NCBI GenBank assembly: GCA_023515745.1
Contig: JALECJ010000254.1
Location: 744,001-808,000 of the forward strand
Direction of reading: 5' to 3'
Length of the DNA: 64,000 bases
Source of the DNA: Amoeboaphelidium protococcarum
Taxonomy: Eukaryota; Aphelidiomycota; Aphelidea
The position numbers were made by a program, and so were the translations under genes. Of this stretch, positions 58,869-64,000 are shown in pieces. The notes beneath the pieces are model-generated. The model was given only the letters and a program-made list of their open reading frames with translations, searched no databases and had not been told where the DNA came from. Numbering within the stretch: position 1 is the stretch's first letter; each line of letters starts with the position of its first letter.

Positions 58869-59054
58869 ACTGGCCAGATTAACCAACTGTATGAAATGTA
58901 TTAATATAAATCAACAATAAAGAATATAAAAATGAATCTGCAAATAAAAAATAATTTTATTATGATTGATTTGATTGGTCTTTCAATATCTTGCTTTCAT
59001 ACGTGGCTCCATCAATTTGTTGATATCAGTGTTATGGCAATTTTTACAATCCAC

Positions 59055-62000
59055 TCAACTCCAGTTCTCTGAGATAAATCTGGCCAGATCATGCTTGCCA
59101 CGCAATTACAAATTCAGTCCACACTACTTTAAAATGTATGCGTAATCTTCACCATTAGAAAACGCTAACCTACCATTCAACTTCAATTGGTGGGCATAAA
59201 ATGCATATTCTACATCTGCAGTATTAGGCAACTACGGATTAAAAGCATTGGATCGCAAAAACTCAGCCAGGAATCCAACGGTATCAGTCACAGTCTGCAA
59301 TTATTATGATAGCAACAGTTGGCACCACACGTCACTAGACTCAGAGGCACTCTATAGCTTGGTCTGCTAAAGTTGATTTATCTGCACATTATTATTACCA
59401 CCACCATTGTAAATTCTGGCAATCAATAGCGCGAGATCGAGATCAGACATCTGCTTTACGCATACATTCAAGGCATCATCCAACTGACCACCAAGTAGGA
59501 AGAACGCTGCAGCATATTCGTATCGCTATTTACCAAGGAGAGCATATGCATTCTTAATGGCAGCAGTTTTCCAGCGATCCTCATTAAAATTATTGGCAGT
59601 GAACTTCAGCATGGCCGCCTACTCGGGATGACCATGAGCTAATCTCCACAGACCAGCCCATAACTTTTACTTTCCTAAAGCAATGTACAGCAGAGCACAA
59701 TCAACAGGATTCTTGCGATCGTCGTGCATGTACAAGTCCCTGGCTAGCTTCTCAGCATACTTTATTACAACGCTGTCATCTTTGGCCCACCAGTGCAAAC
59801 CAATCTCCTTAAATTACTTCCACTGCATTGAACCACCCAATTTCCAAACTTGTTCACAAAGTACATCCTGATTCTTGGCATTATAAGCCCAAACGTAGTC
59901 GCGACTCGACATTTACATTTTATGACCATTCAAATATAGATTCGCCTCAACATAGAATCTACTTCCCCACGTATCAAAAAGAGATTTTAGTTACTATACC
60001 TCAGAATATACGGACAGCAAAGTTCTACCACATTCTTAGTCTTTTCCCTAATACAAATCCTGCGAATCTCGTATAAGCTCTTTCAGAGTTACTAACTCGT
60101 CCATGGAAATCGATTGCCCGCTAGTACCTTAATCTATATCAGCAGACGTATCAGCATCGTCAAAAAAGGAGAATGTGGTGACAGTTTACTTCTTTTACTT
60201 CTGGGCATCCATTTTAAAAACAGTATCGTAACAAAGTTAATTCAGCGCATTAAAATCTGCGGATTTGAGCGCATTAAGGAGGCTCTTCAGAATGCAGTCC
60301 AAATTCTCGATGCAATTAAATCTCAACATCTAAAGCATACAAATAGGGCTATACAATGGTAACGCGCTCTTTGCAATATTGTAGTTGTAATGAAAAAGGG
60401 ATGAATCCACGGAATAAACCAGCTAGTCTCTATGTGTGACACAGATGCAATTGACTTGATGACCGAAAGCAATCTCTTTTACGCAAATGAAAGATAACAC
60501 ATCACTTTAATAGCCAGTGGAAGTCCCACATTCCAACTTGAATAATCGCAGAGTCTTAGAATCGACAAGCACCGCCAGTATAACTTCTTGTTCAGAATTG
60601 ATATAGATCGAATAATCTTGAGGTATTTAGTCCAAAACAATACAACTAAGCAGTTTTATATCCGCTTAAGACGCCCCATTATTATCAATTGACATCATAA
60701 CATCAATTTGAAAATTCAAATCTTTCTAATTCATAACAGCACAAACATTTCTACAACACTTCATTGATATGACACTGCCATATGAACTTACGCCATTCAT
60801 TCTAGTGCCGATAATACTTTAAAATACTTCTTTTTAATCAATAAAGTCTACAGAACCATAATTCACTGAATCAACAGCTTTTGCCAAGCCTTGCTTCAGA
60901 TCTTCCAAGACATAAGCTACACACTTTTGGTCAGATAATCGCCTAAGATAGAAGTAACCATCACTGATTTTATAATCTTGACACTGAGCAGTCAGTAATC
61001 TTTGTAAAGTGCCGTTTTCTCTCTAAAAATACAAGGCTATTTATTATTCACCGCCGCGCACCATGAATAGTCCTTCACCAATCAACTCGATAGAGTTCAC
61101 CTTCCAATATTGGCCATACCTGACAGATGACAATTAGATTGACGGGACATTGTCCTCCTTAAATTCAAAAGCGACCGAGAATATAATTTCACAATAATTA
61201 CCGATTGAATCAACAGCACGATTCCTAAAGTGATATTACTTTTACTTGTATCCAATATAGAAACTCGGATTCGCACATAATTACTTAACCAAATCTTGCT
61301 AATCTGTAAAACTCAATCGCTAAACTATTCCCATAACCATACACTAATTTATCTGAAATTATTCTAAATCTTAAATCACATTACCATCAGCCAGAGATGA
61401 ACTGTCAATCAGAATTTGAGACCTTTTAGGTTCACCCCAATACAAAAATGTGCCATTAGAGTTAAAACTGAAATGTACAGCCTAAAAGAGCTCATTATAA
61501 TCTCCCATAATTACAACGAGATCCCCATCCAACTCTTAATCTAAATCATCCTCAGCATCACCATTCTGCTATAAACTACCAGCATCCAAATTCTCATGAG
61601 ACAACTTGCCTCGATGCAACCGCAAACTGTTAATATAACCAATCTCATAGTCCCCCGATCTCCATTCATTTGCATCTAATCTCATAACTTCAAAGTATTA
61701 ATAATCACCACCTTTAATATGTTAACGTTAGTATTTAAGCATTTACCCAACTTTAGTATGAACAAGCAAATGGCCATCTTTATCCCATCTAGCCGTAATT
61801 ACATCCCTAACATTAAGCAATGTAAATCTGTGATAGTCAGCCTTGAAAAGCTTATTCAACTTTAATGGGATATTGCAAATTATCGCATAACCATTCAGTA
61901 ATAACAGATACTCACGGTGTATAGAAGGATTCAACTAAAAGAAGTACGAGTTCATGGAATCATCAGCATTACCCTATACAGATACTTTATTAAACTGCAG

Positions 62001-62420
62001 CTGAGCACTCTCAATACAATACAAGTATACCCCACAATCAGTCATCCAGCCATAATACTAATCATTAATAGACACATGGAGCACTTGAGAGTCATAAATG
62101 GGCCACTCTCTCACCAACTCCAACTTTAGTCGATCCTATTGGTCATTGTCGTTCAAGTATTAAAACATTCCATCATCACCTCTCACTATACTTATCATAG
62201 CTGAATCTATAGCATCAGACTAAGTAATATCATATTATCCATGAGAATGAGTTTTCAAAGTTGGTGCAAATACTGAAATCTTTGACTCGGTTCCAACAAT
62301 CAATTGATTCAAGCCATGGTGATACTAACAATCTCGAATGCGACCATCATTCAAATACACACTCTTGCCATTAATTCTCAGCACACTTCCATCTATAGAA
62401 AGATCTACTAAATTCTTCAT
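59055..62420 (-). CDS. RAV1: RAVE complex subunit Rav1 (DMXL-related)
   Basis: A 1121-residue protein. The N-terminal 650 residues are beta-propeller-like repeats (VYLNDGRIRDC, IVRGDDGMFQYLN, HLLVHTKVGQM) and the C-terminal third is helical, with the Rav1/DMXL block KFTANNFNEDRWKTAAIKNA then YALLGKQRYEYAAAFFLLGG, continuing QLDDALNVCVKQMSDLDLAL and LIARIYNGGG. Rav1 with Rav2 and Skp1 forms RAVE, which reassembles the vacuolar proton pump (V-ATPase). Length compares with about 1357 in yeast. Some N-terminal cysteines and acidic loops differ from yeast. Many Gln codons are TAA/TAG, which is why standard translation shows no long frame across more than 3 kb. Confidence 0.85.
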
Positions 62421-62721
62421 ACTCAATAAATGGTAAAGTAGATTATGAATTGAATTAGAGACAATGTAAGAACTTTAACGGCTCTGTGTTCAGTAAGGAA
62501 GGAGGAATGGAGTGAAACCGGAATGGAGTCGGTCGGTCTATCGTCGCAGAACAGCACAAGAGAAGGGGGCGCTCTTTTAAGTCTCGTCTCTCTATCCTTT
62601 ATATCTTCTCTCTCTTCTTCTTCTCTTTTTACTCTCCTGCCTTCTTCTTTCGTATTTTTGTAAGTGTCGCAATCTATTGATCACGCGTTTTTTGTAATTC
62701 GTTATTTTAATCGAGATTAAT
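62421..62721. other. Divergent intergenic region
   Basis: About 300 bp between RAV1 (minus) and PEX1 (plus). A long pyrimidine-rich tract (CTCTCTATCC... to about 62650) fills its middle and could be a promoter or core-initiator region for PEX1. No gene is visible. Confidence 0.5.
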
Positions 62722-64000
62722 ATGGCTAAGGATTATATTGTTAAGGGTGCGTAATTTAATGACTGCTTTATTAGAGTGCCGTAAAGCCTTGGGGTGATGC
62801 TGGCTTTTATTATAAGGTGACTGATGGTAGTGATCCTGAATAGTCATTGTACGTGTCATGGAATGACTAGTTTAACACTATGTAAGATGATGATTCTGGT
62901 GCGGCGTTTTAGCTAGACTCTTAGTTTATGTAATTGAATGGACTTAATGATTCTTTAGATAATGATTTATCTCTAAGTAATGGTGAAGGTGTCCGCAGTA
63001 TTGATGATCTACTTAGCTCTTTCATGCGTCATGTTCAACTGAATAAATCGTCGTAAAAGTCGTAGAGTATACGCGTGGAGCCTGCTGATATCAACAAGTA
63101 TTGCAAGTCTGTCACAGTCAGTGTTGAAACTCTAGCTGATTACAAGGTGCTGAGTGAGTTCAGTGATCATTTGGAGGATTCTCTCAGACAGCAGGTGCGC
63201 GTTGTACAGCGTGGAATGGCAATTCCTGTATGGATCAATCAATCCATGTGTGTTAATGTGGAAGTTGTTGATATTTGTCAATCCGATCTTGATGCTGTAT
63301 AAGATGATGATAGTACTTTGTCGCCATTCATTTTGGGTGAAGACTGCGAGATTGAGATTGAATATCCCTAGTTAGAGGATCAAGATTATAAGTCTGGTGA
63401 CTCTGAGTAGCTGATATTGATGAATTTGCGTTTATAGAATGGCTCTGGTGATAAGATCTTAGTGGGCCGCAAGGATCTTGATGGAGCACTTGTACATTTA
63501 TCTGTCCAGGCCAAGTATTCTCTGCGTAAAAACTTTGCAACTTTTGCCGATTACGTCTAATATGATAAAAGCGTTAGTGAAGACTGCATCTATCTACCAG
63601 GTAATGTTTTGGCGCACATGAATGCATAGATTGGTCAGATATTACGCGTGTAAGCTCGTTTTCATCTCTCCAGTGCCTTAAAATTGGTCGGTGTCTCTCT
63701 TGAATCTGAACAGTATAGTATCTAATCTCAGTAGAATATTATCAATCTATTCAGGCAGCACGTCAAAAATATGAAGGTACTCAATGATGGTGTAAAGTTA
63801 AGATTGTCTGATGAGATTGAAGTGACGGCATCTCTCGAGATTATTAACGCTAGTGATCCTGATAGTTTTGATTTAAATACAACTGTACTGGTGGAATCTG
63901 GCGTTATTGACTAAATTCCAATTACGTTGCGTCCTGCTATACTAGATTTGGATGGTACGATGGCTAAGCCCTAAAGGACTCTGTCCAAGTAGGAGTATTG
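62722..64000 (+). CDS. PEX1: Peroxin 1 (Pex1), 5' part, cut by the window edge
   Basis: The N-terminal 410 codons of an AAA-ATPase peroxin. Exon 1 (62722-62793) encodes GAQFNDCFIRVPQSLG, the start of the Pex1 N-terminal domain (family (D/N)-C-F-(V/I)-x-(L/V)-P). A 50-nt intron (GTGATG...GAATAG, 62794-62843) is inferred because without it a TGA follows; exon 2 resumes SLYVSWNDQFNTM, then IRVEPADINKYCKSVTVSVE, FSDHLEDSLRQQVRVVQRGM and IPVWINQSMCVNVEVVDI, matching Pex1 (R-V-x-P-x-x-x-D-x-(E/W)... and L-x-x-Q-V-R-x-V). The AAA domains lie beyond 64000. Pex1 with Pex6 extracts ubiquitinated Pex5 from the peroxisome membrane. Confidence 0.75.

Overview
The window is nuclear DNA from a gene-dense, AT-rich eukaryote that reads UAA and UAG as glutamine and stops only at UGA. 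Standard translation chops every gene into fragments. With TAA/TAG read as Gln, about 35 intact protein genes appear, and the recoded residues fall in conserved positions (the Q of AQTGSGKS in the DEAD-box helicase, the Nudix box of Dcp2, the MAP kinase core). Short spliceosomal introns (about 50-75 nt, GT...AG) interrupt several genes. The protein set is fungal-type: VID27, DUG3, RAV1, TRS85, IML2, RPA34.5, a 161-residue tropomyosin, an SLT2-class MAP kinase, OMS1, PET100, an ECM33-like GPI protein and a FOL1-type folate enzyme. COQ7, PET100 and an acyl-CoA dehydrogenase imply a respiring mitochondrion, which argues against diplomonads and oxymonads; the fungal families argue against ciliates. 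My best inference is an aphelid such as Amoeboaphelidium (sister to Fungi), which I recall as having UAR = Gln. This comes from reading, not from a search.

Layout. 0-5.3 kb: C2H2 zinc-finger protein, small membrane protein (DUF6787-like), HMG-box protein, then Y14/RBM8 and an OMS1-like methyltransferase on the minus strand. 5.5-18.2 kb: M16 metalloprotease, unknown acidic protein (minus), IML2/TTC39, secreted Cys-rich protein, DCP2, secreted Gln-rich protein, DRS1 helicase. 18.3-28.1 kb: NTF2-like/membrane protein (minus), a doubtful ORF, GRR1-like F-box/LRR, ECM33-like, TRS85, MAP kinase. 28.2-35.1 kb: ESS2, RPA34.5, two tandem paralogous secreted proteins (all minus) and a small Arg-rich membrane protein. 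35.7-36.9 kb: decayed PIF1-type helicase. 37-46 kb: cytochrome b5-acyl-CoA dehydrogenase fusion, Myb-like protein, tropomyosin, VID27, deoxyhypusine hydroxylase, COQ7, TGS1. 46-49.2 kb: DUG3 and a copia reverse transcriptase relic. 49.2-64 kb: PET100, two unknown proteins (one coiled coil), GPI protein, FOL1, an STMP1-like microprotein, eIF2-alpha kinase, RAV1 and the 5' part of PEX1.

The genes are mostly unlinked housekeeping functions, not an operon-like system. Recurring themes are RNA processing and translation control (DRS1, DCP2, Y14, ESS2, TGS1, RPA34.5, deoxyhypusine hydroxylase, eIF2-alpha kinase), mitochondrial biogenesis (OMS1, COQ7, PET100, STMP1-like), trafficking (TRS85, RAV1, PEX1), and secreted or surface proteins (seven genes with signal-peptide-like starts), which suits an organism that makes a wall or attacks a host. 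No tRNA, rRNA, CRISPR array or intact transposon was seen.
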